In this document: piece by piece, positions 17,845 through 28,051 of the stretch
How positions within the stretch are numbered: position 1 is the stretch's first letter
How the letters are laid out: the number at the start of each line of letters is the position of its first letter
NCBI RefSeq assembly: GCF_902804485.1
Contig: NZ_CADCST010000071.1
Span: 93,384-157,383, forward strand
From: Flavobacterium collinsii
GTDB taxonomy: Bacteria > Bacteroidota > Bacteroidia > Flavobacteriales > Flavobacteriaceae
Length of the DNA: 64,000 bases
Direction: 5' to 3'
Translations under genes and position numbers: made by a program
The notes under the pieces: generated by a model
The model's input: only the letters and a program-made list of their open reading frames with translations
Told to the model about the DNA's origin: nothing
Databases searched by the model: none

Positions 17845-19479
17845 TTATTTTTTTGACATTTTTTCGGCCATCAATAAAGCGTTGTAAGCGTTGACCATTT
17901 TAGCTGTTCTTGAAGATTCTGCAGATGAAACCGCTACAGGTTTTGCATCAGGATTTGGATTTGTACCTAAGACTACCATTGATGGAAGCGAAACTCCTGA
18001 ATCCATTAAAATTTGCTTCACCTGGGCTGCTTTTAATTTTGGATAGTAAGAACGAATCAATGCTGCAACTCCCGCCGCATTTGGAGAAGCCATTGAAGTT
18101 CCTTGGGAATATTTATATTTACTATTCGGAATCGTTGCATAAATTTCTTCTCCCGGAGCAAAAACATCAACATTAATTTTTCCAAAGTTAGAAAATGAAG
18201 ACACAACATTTTCACCATATTGTTTATTTATAGCACCAATTGTAATCATATTGTCTGCAAATTCTTTGACGTTATCTTCTGAATCGTTTGGATAATTGAT
18301 GTTTCTTATCTCGTCTATGTTATAACCATCGTTTCCAGCTGCGTGCACAATTAAAACATCTTTTTTTGCCGCATATTTTATCGCATCACAAACCCATTTT
18401 TTATGAGGAGAAAAACTCTTTCCGAAACTTCCGTTGATTATTTTTGCTCCATTGTCTACTGCATAACGAATAGCTAAGGCAATATCTTTGTCATACTCAT
18501 CACCGTCAGGAACGGCTCTTACAGTCAGGATTTCTACATTATTACTAACTCCGTCTCCTCCTAAGTTATTCCCTCGAATTTGTGCAATGATTCCTGCTAC
18601 GTGCGTTCCGTGAAGTGCTTTCTCTTTATCAGGTCCAAAAACAATATTATTTCCATAATTTGTATTTTTAATGTCCTCCGGATTATCACCTACAATTTTT
18701 CTACCGTCGTACTCTTTGTTTAAGTTGTAATTTAATTGATCGTAGACTGATTCTCTATAATCTTCAAATTCTGCTTCAGGGTCAAAAGTTGGTCCAGCGC
18801 TAGTAAAAATCTGAGTCATAATCATTTTGCTATCGACTAATTTTGAATCAGTTGAAGTAATCTTGTTTAAATCTTCTAATTTATAAGTTGCTTTATTTAA
18901 CTCCTTTTTTATAGTATTATGAACATCAATTAAAAAATCTACTTGTTGTTTCTCTTCTAAAACTTTTTTATATTTTTCTTCATATTGTACTAAAGCATTT
19001 TTATATTCAGCAGAACCATCATCTCCTTTTTTAATCACACGCGTCATTTCAAGATTTTCATGAACAGCATTTCCTAAGAAATTCCACCCGTGAATATCAT
19101 CCACAAACCCGTTTTTATCATCGTCGATTCCGTTACCCGGAATTTCTTTAGGATTCGTCCAGATCATCCCTTTTAGATCTTCATGTTCGATATCGACACC
19201 AGAATCTACAATTCCAACGATCACTTTTTTTCCTGTTTTACCTTGTAATAATTCAGCATAAACCCTATCGACACTCATTCCCGGAATTGAATCTTTGATT
19301 AGATCAAGATGACTCCATCTTTTTAATTCGTTTTCGCTAACAGGAGCTTTTTTAACAACAGTTAAAGGAGCTTTAATAAATTCTTGTGTAGCCGATTTTT
19401 GCGCTTGCAAAGTGGTACTGCAACCTGCTAACACGATTAATGTAAAAGCAGATAGTTTGAAATGTTTTATATGACTCAT
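17845..19479 (-). CDS. Exported S8 subtilisin-like serine protease (lipoprotein)
   Basis: Subtilase with the catalytic triad in VGIVDSGVDIEHEDLKG (Asp), ALHGTHVAGIIA (His) and SQGTSMASPNAAGVAALIRS (Ser), plus the oxyanion Asn in VHAAGNDG. Taking the ATG at 19479 gives 544 residues. The signal is SHIKHFKLSAFTLIVLAGCS with lipobox VLAGC, which predicts a lipidated envelope protease. The in-frame start at 19509 would place ten extra residues before the signal. A charged insertion of about 130 residues (ALVQYEEKYKKVLEEKQQV...) lies between the Asp and His motifs, and similar inserts occur in Bacteroidota S8 peptidases. The next gene on the same strand is the M1 peptidase, which suggests a shared role in extracytoplasmic protein turnover. 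Confidence 0.9.
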   Translation of the reverse strand: MSHIKHFKLSAFTLIVLAGCSTTLQAQKSATQEFIKAPLTVVKKAPVSENELKRWSHLDLIKDSIPGMSVDRVYAELLQGKTGKKVIVGIVDSGVDIEHEDLKGMIWTNPKEIPGNGIDDDKNGFVDDIHGWNFLGNAVHENLEMTRVIKKGDDGSAEYKNALVQYEEKYKKVLEEKQQVDFLIDVHNTIKKELNKATYKLEDLNKITSTDSKLVDSKMIMTQIFTSAGPTFDPEAEFEDYRESVYDQLNYNLNKEYDGRKIVGDNPEDIKNTNYGNNIVFGPDKEKALHGTHVAGIIAQIRGNNLGGDGVSNNVEILTVRAVPDGDEYDKDIALAIRYAVDNGAKIINGSFGKSFSPHKKWVCDAIKYAAKKDVLIVHAAGNDGYNIDEIRNINYPNDSEDNVKEFADNMITIGAINKQYGENVVSSFSNFGKINVDVFAPGEEIYATIPNSKYKYSQGTSMASPNAAGVAALIRSYYPKLKAAQVKQILMDSGVSLPSMVVLGTNPNPDAKPVAVSSAESSRTAKMVNAYNALLMAEKMSKK

Positions 19480-19769
19480 GTATCTAATAAATATTTTAAA
19501 GTTAAACATGGGCCTAAATTATGATTTTTTGTTACATAAAACTAACGATTAACACCGCCTTATGAATTTTGCCTTAACATTTAAGAAACCTTAAGAACCT
19601 TATAATCTTCATCTGAATCAAAAATCTTACACTATTTATCCTCTAAGAAAAACAGCTCGTTTAGTATACGCTTTTTAAACTTTTAAAAGAAAGTATTTAT
19701 TACGTCTTCCCGTAAGGAAATACCAATCGAAATTTGTACAATTGCGCGATTGAATTCTAAACCGAATCT

Positions 19770-22700
19770 ATGAAAACAAAACTACTCTTCTTGCTGTTAC
19801 TGGCAAATTTTTCTATTTATGCACAAACCAACTTAGTTCCGAATGGCGGATTCGAAAGCTGGCAATCTAATTTTCCAACCTCTTGGTCAAATGAAAATTC
19901 TTTCTCCCGCAGCTTTGAGGCTATTCAGGGAGACAACAGTATCAATTTAAAATATATAACACTATCTCCTAAAATTACCAATCAAGTTCCATTAAAAGGA
20001 GGAGTTACTTATACTGTAAGATTTAGGTATAAATATCTCACTAATAATTATAACGGAAGTCATCCTATTTCATTGAATATTTCCAAGACCGGAAGTGCTA
20101 CTACATTATCTAGAAGTACTTTTGCTACAAATAATTTATGGACTGAGAGAGAATCTAGTTTTACGCCAGATGCTAACCTTTCTTATGATTTATCTATTTC
20201 AACTTTTAGTTTTGACGGCGAAGCGTTTGATGTCCTAATTGACGATGTTAAAGTTTATGTCGCGGGAACTGAACAATATACTCTTATTCCTGATATCGAG
20301 TTTGAAAAAGCTCTTATTTCTTTAGGAATTGATTCTGGAACTGTCGATGGCAAAGTTTTGACTTCGAATGTTAACACCGTAAAAACGATTACCGTAGATG
20401 GAGCTCTTGTTTCTGACCTAACCGGAATACAAGACTTTACAGCATTACAAAGTTTGTTTTGCAAAGGCTCAACATATTCCTCTCAAACTGGTGGCAATGG
20501 AAAACTGAAGAGTCTTAATCTTAGCAAGAACTTACAATTAATAACTTTAGGCTGCGAAAACAATCAACTTACCAGTTTAGACTTATCTAACAATAAAGCT
20601 TTAAGCTCATTATCAGTTGAAGGTAATAAATTAACATCTCTTAACTTAAAAGAAAATATAAATTTACAGACGATTTATTGCTTTGACAATCAGTTAACTT
20701 CACTTGATCTTTCCAGCAATACGAAATTATCAAAATTGTTTATACGTAACAACAAATTAACCAGTCTTGATTTAAGTAAAAACATTGCTTTAACTTATTT
20801 AACCTGCGAATCAAACCAACTTTCAACGTTAAACTTGAAAAACGGCAATAATTCCCTTCTAAAAACAAATAGTATTTATATTCGAGATAATCCAAAACTT
20901 AATTGCATTGCTGTAGATAATGTAGAATATGCAAAAACTACGTGGATATATAAAGATACAGAATCAACTTTTTACCCTTTTGAATGTGGTTCAATGACAG
21001 TCTTAGATACTGCTTTTGAAGATAAGCTGATCGCTTTAAAAATTGACACAGATGGTAAAAATGGGGCTGTTTTAAACTCTAGCATTGCTGCAATAACTAC
21101 TTTAGATGTTTCTAATAGCTCACTGACAAAACTTACCGGAATTGAAGGCTTTACTTCTTTAACAACATTAAATTGTTCCGGTAATTCATTAAAACGATTA
21201 AATGTTTCTCAAAATAAATTTTTGAATACTTTAAATTGCTCTAATAATTCTTCTTTAAAATGCATACAAGTTACAGATGTTGACGCAGCTTTAAAATGGG
21301 CAACGACTAAAGACGAAGCAGTAAGTTTTAATTTAAATTGTGACACTTTTACTTTAATTCCAGATTCAAACTTTGAAGACAAGCTTATTGCGCTGCGTAT
21401 TGATAAAGATGGTAAAAATGGAAAAGTAAATACCGAAAGCATTGAAGGAGTTACAATTTTAGATGTTTCAAGTGCAAATATCAAAAACCTATCTGGTATT
21501 GAAGGATTTACAGCTTTAACCAGCTTAAAATGCTATTTTAATGAGATTGAAAATTTAGATCTTTCAAAAAATACAGAGTTAAATGACTTATCGGTTTACG
21601 GAAACAAATTGAGTGTATTGAATATATCAAAAAACACTAAATTGACACAAGTTTTAGCCTTTAATAACAACTTGACAACTTTAGAAGTCTCTGCAAATAA
21701 ATCTCTTACTACTTTGCAAGTTGATAGAAACAAATTAACAACATTAGACGTTTCAAACAATTTAAACTTAAAATCGTTAGACGCTTCAAGCAACCAACTT
21801 AAAGCTATAAGTTTTACCAAAAACACTGCTTTAGAATCATTAAAAATAAATTCAAATCCACTTAAAAACTTAGATGTAACTCAAAACACATCTTTAACAA
21901 CTTTAAGTTGCAGCAGTAACGGATTGACTACCTTAGATCTAAGTAATAATTTAGCTTTAGAGAAGTTAAATGTAGGCTACAATTCGCTTACCAATTTAAA
22001 CTTAAAAGCTAATACTAAATTGACATTTTTAGATTGTACAAGTAATAACCTAACGACGTTTGACACCTCTTCAAATACTGCACTTGAGTATTTAGTTGCC
22101 GGTGCTAACGGAAGTGCTCGTGTTTTAAAAACTTTAGATCTTACAAAAAACACTAAACTTTTAGAATTAGAAGTTTGGCAAGTTCAAATTGAAGAACTGA
22201 ATTTAAGCCAAAATACTGCATTAAAAATGCTGGAACTTCAAAGCAGCAACATAAGCTCTTTAGACTTGTCGAAAAACACAGCATTAGAAGTAGCACTAAT
22301 TGGCGGTAATAAATTAACAGCCCTTGATGTCAGTAATAATAAACTATTAAAAACTTTAAGCTGTTCGACAAATCAAATACCTTCATTGGATTTAAGCAAG
22401 AATACTGCTTTAACTTTTCTAAACTGCGGGAATAACAATTTGACAAGCCTGAATTTACAGAATGGAAATAATTCAAACTTCGTAAAAAATGTAGGGATCT
22501 ATTTTACAAATATAGAAGGAAGATCTGGGTCAACCTATTACCCTAATTTTAAAGGAAACGCAAACTTAAGCTGTATTCAGGTTGATAATATTGAGTATTC
22601 TAATACTAACTGGTCCGAAATAAAAGATCCAGAAGTAAACTATAATGCATTGAATTGCGGTCTTGCAACCACAATTACTGATTTAGCATTCGAAGACAAA

Positions 22701-25700
22701 TTAATCAGTCTTGGAATCGATACTGATGGTAGAAATGGTGCCGTTTTAAACTCTAGTATCAACAATGTTACTTCATTAGATGTATCTAACAGCTCTATTA
22801 AAAATTTAACAGGTCTTCAAGGCTTTACGGCTTTGCAAACTTTAAATATCTCTAACAATTTAATTACAAAAGTTGATTTGTCTAAAAATAGCGCATTAAA
22901 AACTTTAAACGCAGCTAGTAACAGCACTTTAACTTGTATTATGGTTGCTAATATTTCAGCTACAGAAAATTGGAGTGTTACCAAAGACCCTTCTGCTAGT
23001 TTTAGCTTAGATTGTGAAGTTTATACTCTTATCCCCGATTCAAATTTCGAAGATTTCCTTATTGCTCAAAAAATCGACAGGGATGGTAAAAACGGAAAAG
23101 TAAAAACCGAAAATATCTCACAAGTTAAATACATGAATGAGTTAAGAAACCGAAATATTAAAGACTTAACAGGTATTGAAGGTTTTACATCTTTAATTCA
23201 GTTAGATGTTTCTAATAATCCTTTAACTACCTTAGATGTTTCTAAAAGTCAAGCTTTAACTTATTTGACAGCCGATTCAAATTCTATTCAGGATATCAAT
23301 CTTTCAAAAAATGTTAATTTAACTTCTTTGAGTTTAAGCTCATCGCAACTCACTACTTTAAATCTTTCAAAAAATGTTAATTTAACTTCTTTGAGTATCA
23401 CAGGCAACAAACTTAAAACGTTAGACTTAAGTCAAAATACGAAACTAACTCGCCTGAGCGTATATCGTGGAGAATTAATTTCTTTAGATCTGTCAAAAAA
23501 TACAGAACTGACTGAATTTAACGCCTTTGAAAACCAACTGAGAGTATTAGATTTATCGAAAAACTCAAAACTAACTGTAATTATTCTTTCTGGAAATAAA
23601 TTAGCAAACCTTAACATCAAAAATGGGGCAAATACTTTATTAACGAATTTAGACTTTACAGCTAATCCTGATTTAACTTGCATTCAAGTTGATAATGCTG
23701 CATATTCTAATGAAAATTGGAAAACCAAAAAAGATCAAACTGCTGCTTTTTCAACAGACGTTTGTCCAGTTACAGTACCTTATACATTAATTCCAGATCC
23801 AAAATTTGAAACGAAACTTATAAGTCTTGGTATCGACAAGGATGGGAAAAATGGAAAAGTTGCTACAATGAATATTGTCTTTTTAACTAGCTTAAACATC
23901 TCAAATAGTGAGATTACTGATTTAACAGGATTACAAGATTTCTCTTCATTAACATCTTTAGACTGCAGTAACAATCAATTGACTGTTTTTGATGCCCTAA
24001 AATACAAATCACTGACAAGTTTAAATATAAGTAAAAACAAACTAAGCGCTTCGTTTTTTAGAGCAAGTACTTCATTAACTAATCTAAACATCAGCAATAA
24101 TGAATTCACAAATCTTGACTTATCTTACTTCACTAACCTTACTGCTTTAAGCGTTAGTTTTAATAAGTTGAGAGATTTAGATGTTTCTAAAAACATAAAG
24201 TTAAGAGAATTTGATTGTGCTGGTAACAATTTATATACCCTGAATCTAAAGAACGGCAATAATGCTAATATGCAAAATATGACTTTTGGAAACTTTACTG
24301 AAAATCCAAACTTACGTTGTATTCAGGTTGACGATGCTGCTTTTTCTACAGAAAAATGGGTTGCTAAAGACGCAACTGCAAGCTATTCGGCTGCAGCATG
24401 TCCGCCAAACTTTCAATACACTTTAATTCCTGATCCAAGATTTGAGAAAATATTAATTTCTCAAGGTTATGATTCTGGTGAAATTGACGGAAAAGTTTTG
24501 ACTTCAAAAATTGAAAATATTACGTCGATATCTGCGATTGACTTAGGAAATAGAGTAACAGACTTAACAGGAATTGAAGATTTTAAATCATTAGAAAGTC
24601 TTTATTGCTATCATGGAGCAATTACTAAAATAGACCTTTCTAAAAACCTAAAATTAAAAATTTTAGACATAGCAGATAATCAGATTACAACATTAGAGCT
24701 TTCTAAAAATACTGCTTTAGAATCTCTAAATTGTGGCGCTAATAAATTGACGGAATTAAATGTTTCAAACAACTTAGCTTTACAAACTTTAGTTGCGGAT
24801 AATAACAAACTAACAGAGATTAATGTATCTAAAAATACAGCATTAACTCGATTAGAGGTTGGTTCAAATCAAATTACAAATATTGATGTAACTGCAAATT
24901 CAGCCTTAAAAGGACTAAGTGTTTACGCAAACAAAATAACAGCTTTAAATACTTCTAAAAATACAGCTTTAACTAGTTTAAGTGTTTTTTCAAATGAGTT
25001 AACAACTTTAGATGTTTCTCAAAATAAAGCTCTAACTTATTTAAATGCTAAAAAATGTCAATTAACAGCTATTGATATTTCAAATAATGTTTTATTAAAT
25101 GGTCTTGAAGTTAACGAGAATAAAATTGGAACAATCGATGTTTCAAAAAACCCTCTATTAACCAGTTTGATCGTAAACTCAAATCAATTAACCAGTTTAA
25201 ATCTTAAAAATGGTAAAAACACATTACTAAACAACAATTATGTCTCTTTTTCATCAAATCCAAAACTATCTTGTATTTTGGTTGATGACGTAACCTATGC
25301 CAACACCAATTGGCCATACAAAAAAGATGCTTCTGCAACTTACAATACAGAATGTACCGGAGAATTGAATTTGTCTGCCTACAATTTCACCATTGAAACG
25401 AAGAGTGAATCTTGTCTTGGTGAGAATAATGGAGAAATAAGCATTCTTGGTAAGGCAACATATGCTTATACTGCGACTATAAACGACAAGCCTTATACTT
25501 TTACCGCCAATAGTTTAAAAGTTAACGCTCTGGCTCCAGGAAGCTACAAAATCAAGATTACGATTCCAGATGTGATTTTCGAACAAAACTTTACGGTTAC
25601 CATTGCAAAAGGTGCTACTGTTGCAGGAAAATCAAGCGTAACTGCTAAAACGGTTAATGTTGAAATTACGGAAGGAACGGCTCCGTTTACTGTTTTTGTT

Positions 25701-26075
25701 AACGGAACAGAGCAATTTCAAACTAATGATGTTGCTTTCTCTGTGGATGTTAATAAGAATGCCCTGGTAGAAGTAGCGACTGCAAAAGCTTGTGAAGGTA
25801 TTTTTGCCAAAAAAGTATCGGTTTCAGATTTCGAATCACAAATTTTGTCGGCTTATCCAAACCCTACTTCAGGAAGTTTTGAAATAGAGATTCCAGGTAC
25901 TAAAAAGGAAGTTAAAATAGAATTATATAGTTTTTCCGGTCAATTAGTTTCGACTAAAACGTACACTATCGAAAACGGAAAAGCACTATTAAATCTTGAA
26001 AATCACCCTTCAGGAATTTATGCTGCCAAAATCTATTTAGAGACTCCGGAATACATTAAAATTATAAAAAAATAA
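19770..26075 (+). CDS. Giant leucine-rich-repeat T9SS-sorted surface protein
   Basis: 2101 residues. A signal peptide (KTKLLFLLLLANFSIYAQ) is followed by a CBM-like or jelly-roll domain (about 20-165, NLVPNGGFESWQ). Residues about 170-1865 form an LRR solenoid with repeats of 21-23 residues on the pattern NxLTxLDLSxNTxL. It is organised in seven blocks that begin with a header such as TLIPDSNFEDKLIALRID (starts near 170, 411, 529, 971, 1087, 1340 and 1552). Several end with a C-containing cap (NPKLNCIAVDNVEY). A SprB-like domain (about 1870-1950) and another beta domain precede a T9SS type A sorting domain starting ILSAYPNPTSGSFEIEI (about 2028-2101). It is probably a secreted or cell-surface binding/adhesion protein. 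The ligand is unknown. No catalytic motif is seen. Confidence 0.9.
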   Translation: MKTKLLFLLLLANFSIYAQTNLVPNGGFESWQSNFPTSWSNENSFSRSFEAIQGDNSINLKYITLSPKITNQVPLKGGVTYTVRFRYKYLTNNYNGSHPISLNISKTGSATTLSRSTFATNNLWTERESSFTPDANLSYDLSISTFSFDGEAFDVLIDDVKVYVAGTEQYTLIPDIEFEKALISLGIDSGTVDGKVLTSNVNTVKTITVDGALVSDLTGIQDFTALQSLFCKGSTYSSQTGGNGKLKSLNLSKNLQLITLGCENNQLTSLDLSNNKALSSLSVEGNKLTSLNLKENINLQTIYCFDNQLTSLDLSSNTKLSKLFIRNNKLTSLDLSKNIALTYLTCESNQLSTLNLKNGNNSLLKTNSIYIRDNPKLNCIAVDNVEYAKTTWIYKDTESTFYPFECGSMTVLDTAFEDKLIALKIDTDGKNGAVLNSSIAAITTLDVSNSSLTKLTGIEGFTSLTTLNCSGNSLKRLNVSQNKFLNTLNCSNNSSLKCIQVTDVDAALKWATTKDEAVSFNLNCDTFTLIPDSNFEDKLIALRIDKDGKNGKVNTESIEGVTILDVSSANIKNLSGIEGFTALTSLKCYFNEIENLDLSKNTELNDLSVYGNKLSVLNISKNTKLTQVLAFNNNLTTLEVSANKSLTTLQVDRNKLTTLDVSNNLNLKSLDASSNQLKAISFTKNTALESLKINSNPLKNLDVTQNTSLTTLSCSSNGLTTLDLSNNLALEKLNVGYNSLTNLNLKANTKLTFLDCTSNNLTTFDTSSNTALEYLVAGANGSARVLKTLDLTKNTKLLELEVWQVQIEELNLSQNTALKMLELQSSNISSLDLSKNTALEVALIGGNKLTALDVSNNKLLKTLSCSTNQIPSLDLSKNTALTFLNCGNNNLTSLNLQNGNNSNFVKNVGIYFTNIEGRSGSTYYPNFKGNANLSCIQVDNIEYSNTNWSEIKDPEVNYNALNCGLATTITDLAFEDKLISLGIDTDGRNGAVLNSSINNVTSLDVSNSSIKNLTGLQGFTALQTLNISNNLITKVDLSKNSALKTLNAASNSTLTCIMVANISATENWSVTKDPSASFSLDCEVYTLIPDSNFEDFLIAQKIDRDGKNGKVKTENISQVKYMNELRNRNIKDLTGIEGFTSLIQLDVSNNPLTTLDVSKSQALTYLTADSNSIQDINLSKNVNLTSLSLSSSQLTTLNLSKNVNLTSLSITGNKLKTLDLSQNTKLTRLSVYRGELISLDLSKNTELTEFNAFENQLRVLDLSKNSKLTVIILSGNKLANLNIKNGANTLLTNLDFTANPDLTCIQVDNAAYSNENWKTKKDQTAAFSTDVCPVTVPYTLIPDPKFETKLISLGIDKDGKNGKVATMNIVFLTSLNISNSEITDLTGLQDFSSLTSLDCSNNQLTVFDALKYKSLTSLNISKNKLSASFFRASTSLTNLNISNNEFTNLDLSYFTNLTALSVSFNKLRDLDVSKNIKLREFDCAGNNLYTLNLKNGNNANMQNMTFGNFTENPNLRCIQVDDAAFSTEKWVAKDATASYSAAACPPNFQYTLIPDPRFEKILISQGYDSGEIDGKVLTSKIENITSISAIDLGNRVTDLTGIEDFKSLESLYCYHGAITKIDLSKNLKLKILDIADNQITTLELSKNTALESLNCGANKLTELNVSNNLALQTLVADNNKLTEINVSKNTALTRLEVGSNQITNIDVTANSALKGLSVYANKITALNTSKNTALTSLSVFSNELTTLDVSQNKALTYLNAKKCQLTAIDISNNVLLNGLEVNENKIGTIDVSKNPLLTSLIVNSNQLTSLNLKNGKNTLLNNNYVSFSSNPKLSCILVDDVTYANTNWPYKKDASATYNTECTGELNLSAYNFTIETKSESCLGENNGEISILGKATYAYTATINDKPYTFTANSLKVNALAPGSYKIKITIPDVIFEQNFTVTIAKGATVAGKSSVTAKTVNVEITEGTAPFTVFVNGTEQFQTNDVAFSVDVNKNALVEVATAKACEGIFAKKVSVSDFESQILSAYPNPTSGSFEIEIPGTKKEVKIELYSFSGQLVSTKTYTIENGKALLNLENHPSGIYAAKIYLETPEYIKIIKK

Positions 26076-26077
26076 AG

Positions 26078-26770
26078 ATGAAGAATTTTATATCCCTTAC
26101 AATCATTGGTCTTTTATTCGCAGCTTGCGGCGGTGGTGATGATTCAGGATCTCCGGAAGCGGTCAATGCGGCACCAACTGTACCTGCGTTAAAAGCTCCG
26201 ATTGATAACAAATTATGCGTAGACAATACCGTTTCCTTTCAATGGGATCTTTCTACAGATTCAAATAAAGATGCTATAACCTATCAGATTCAGGTAGCAA
26301 AAGAAAATACGTTTGCACAAATTGTAAAATCTTCAGAAGTGACTACTAATGATACTTCGATCACACTAGAGAAAAACACTGCCTATTATTGGAGAGTAAA
26401 AGCGACTGACAGCAAAGGACTGGCAAGTAGCTATTCTTCTACATTTAAACTCTACACCAGTGGTGATGCAGTTGTAAATCATTTGCCTTTTTCTCCAGAA
26501 TTAATACAGCCAGCTGTAAACTCTCTTTTGAATACAACAACCGCTTCTTTAAAATGGAAAGCTGCAGATGTTGATAGCAACGATGTTCTTACCTACGATG
26601 TTTATTTTGGAAAAACCAATCCGCCTACAGCAAAAATAAGTGAGAACACAAGCGCAACTTCACTTGATGTCACATTAGAACCAACAACCCAATACTTCTG
26701 GAAAATTGTCGTAAAAGACAATAAAGGAGGGGAAACCATTGGTCAGATTTGGAAATTCAAAACCAATTAA
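26078..26770 (+). CDS. Fibronectin-III-like surface lipoprotein
   Basis: 230 residues. The start NFISLTIIGLLFAACGGGDD is a lipoprotein signal with lipobox LFAAC, and the following GGGDD is of the kind seen in Bacteroidota lipoproteins exported to the cell surface. Two fibronectin-III-like domains follow (about 30-130 and 135-230). Each has the pattern PxLxxPxxxxxxxxxxVSFQWDLSTDSNKD...YYWRVKATDSKG, with aromatic and TYF-W residues at the strand ends. The gene begins 2 bp after the giant LRR gene, so the two are almost surely one operon. The lipoprotein may anchor or assist the LRR protein, although that is inference. A strong terminator follows. Confidence 0.85.
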   Translation: MKNFISLTIIGLLFAACGGGDDSGSPEAVNAAPTVPALKAPIDNKLCVDNTVSFQWDLSTDSNKDAITYQIQVAKENTFAQIVKSSEVTTNDTSITLEKNTAYYWRVKATDSKGLASSYSSTFKLYTSGDAVVNHLPFSPELIQPAVNSLLNTTTASLKWKAADVDSNDVLTYDVYFGKTNPPTAKISENTSATSLDVTLEPTTQYFWKIVVKDNKGGETIGQIWKFKTN

Positions 26771-26800
26771 AAATCTTAATAATTACAATTAGTTAAACCA

Positions 26801-26838
26801 AAAAATCCTGTTTTCGACATACTGAAAACAGGATTTTT
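26801..26838. terminator. Bidirectional intrinsic terminator
   Basis: A 15-bp stem AAAAATCCTGTTTTC and its complement around an 8-base loop lies between the convergent lipoprotein gene and the MBL hydrolase gene. Confidence 0.85.
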
Positions 26839-26855
26839 TATATTTTAAGTTTCTT

Positions 26856-27713
26856 CTAAAGAATTTCTTCACAAGTAAAGACATCCTTCAATCGAACTCC
26901 TTTTTCGGTATGTTCCACCGTTATAATTTGATTGTGAGCATCATGTTCCAAAAACAAATAATGATTGTTGTCTGCAGCAGCATTTAAAAATTTTGATTTC
27001 TCCGGCATTGTTAACAAAGGTCGTGTATCATAACCCATTACATAGGGCAACGGGATATGCCCTGCTGTAGCCAGCAAATCGGCACAGAAAACGATCGTTT
27101 TATCCTGATACTGAATATGCGGAATCATTTGTTTTTCAGTATGACCATCCACATAATAAATTCCAAAATTCAATTCTTCAGAAAAACCAAAATCACTTTC
27201 AGGGCGCTTAATAAAATTCAGCTGTCCGCTTTCCTGCATGGGTAAAATATTCTCTGAAAGAAAAGAAGCTTTTTCACGGGCATTGGGTTTTGTTGCCCAT
27301 TCCCAGTGATTCTCGTTGCTCCAGTATTTGGCATTTTTAAACGCCGGCTCATATCCTGTTTTGTCTGAATTCCATTGTACGCTCCCACCACAATGGTCAA
27401 AATGCAAATGCGTCATAAAAACGTCAGTAATATCATCCCTATGAAAACCATATTTCGCCAAAGATTTATCTATCGAATGTGATCCCCAAAGTGAATAATA
27501 GCCGAAAAATTTTTCCGATTGCTTATCTCCCATTCCGGTATCAATCAAAATCAGGCGGTTTCCATCTTCAATAAGCAGGCAACGTGCCGCAATATCAATT
27601 AAATTATTCGCATCGGCCGGGTTGGTTTTGTTCCAGATGGTTTTAGGGACAACGCCAAACATGGCGCCTCCATCTAATTTAAAATTTCCGGATTCTATAG
27701 GGTAAAGTTTCAT
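26856..27713 (-). CDS. MBL-fold metallohydrolase, lactonase-like
   Basis: 285-residue cytoplasmic metallo-beta-lactamase-fold hydrolase. The zinc motif is VFMTHLHFDHCGGSV (HxHxDH), with further ligands in YYVDGHTEKQM, FCADLLATAGH and LEHDAHNQIITV. The architecture, with the N-terminal ILIDTGMGDK and a long loop before the second His, resembles the AiiA/AttM N-acyl-homoserine lactonase and related hydrolase group. The real substrate cannot be decided from sequence, and no acyl-homoserine-lactone signalling gene is in the window. It is single, with a shared terminator at its 3' side and a long divergent leader shared with the suf operon at its 5' side. Confidence 0.83.
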   Translation of the reverse strand: MKLYPIESGNFKLDGGAMFGVVPKTIWNKTNPADANNLIDIAARCLLIEDGNRLILIDTGMGDKQSEKFFGYYSLWGSHSIDKSLAKYGFHRDDITDVFMTHLHFDHCGGSVQWNSDKTGYEPAFKNAKYWSNENHWEWATKPNAREKASFLSENILPMQESGQLNFIKRPESDFGFSEELNFGIYYVDGHTEKQMIPHIQYQDKTIVFCADLLATAGHIPLPYVMGYDTRPLLTMPEKSKFLNAAADNNHYLFLEHDAHNQIITVEHTEKGVRLKDVFTCEEIL

Positions 27714-28051
27714 GTGGATATATTTCTAATAGGAAAACAAAGCTAGGAAATACAATCACCTTATGCTAAAATTTTCTGTTTAAAAAAATCAAAACCTCAT
27801 TGTTTAAAAAAAATCCGAACACTTCTTATTCCTTTTTTTCTATCATAAATAATACCTCCCTTCCATAATATAACTAATATCTATTTTAACATTTGTTATA
27901 ATAATGTGAACCGTTATGGAAAAAGGTTTTTAAGTCGTATCTTTGCGGATAATTTCATTTCAACATTGAAAGACAGCACTTTAAAATGTAATAATTGGAT
28001 TACTGTTTTGAAAGCAAATTGAAATGAAAGCAAAAACAAATACCATAAACA
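27714..28051. other. Divergent promoter region of MBL hydrolase and suf operon
   Basis: 338 bases without a credible gene. A strong TANNTTTG element for the suf operon lies at 27938-27945. The remaining sequence is AT-rich; I see no recognisable regulator site such as an IscR or Fur box. Confidence 0.5.
27938..27945 (+). promoter_or_regulatory. suf operon promoter element (TATCTTTG)
   Basis: An exact TANNTTTG match lies about 107 bases upstream of the first suf gene, giving a leader of about 100 bases. The -33 region lacks a clear TTTG. Confidence 0.55.

Noticed and set aside
26856..27713. Confident naming as an acyl-homoserine lactonase
   Set aside because: The metal motif is shared by many MBL hydrolases and there is no quorum-sensing gene nearby.
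27714..28051. IscR- or Fur-like operator ahead of the suf operon
   Set aside because: No clear palindrome matching either type was seen; only the promoter element is supported.
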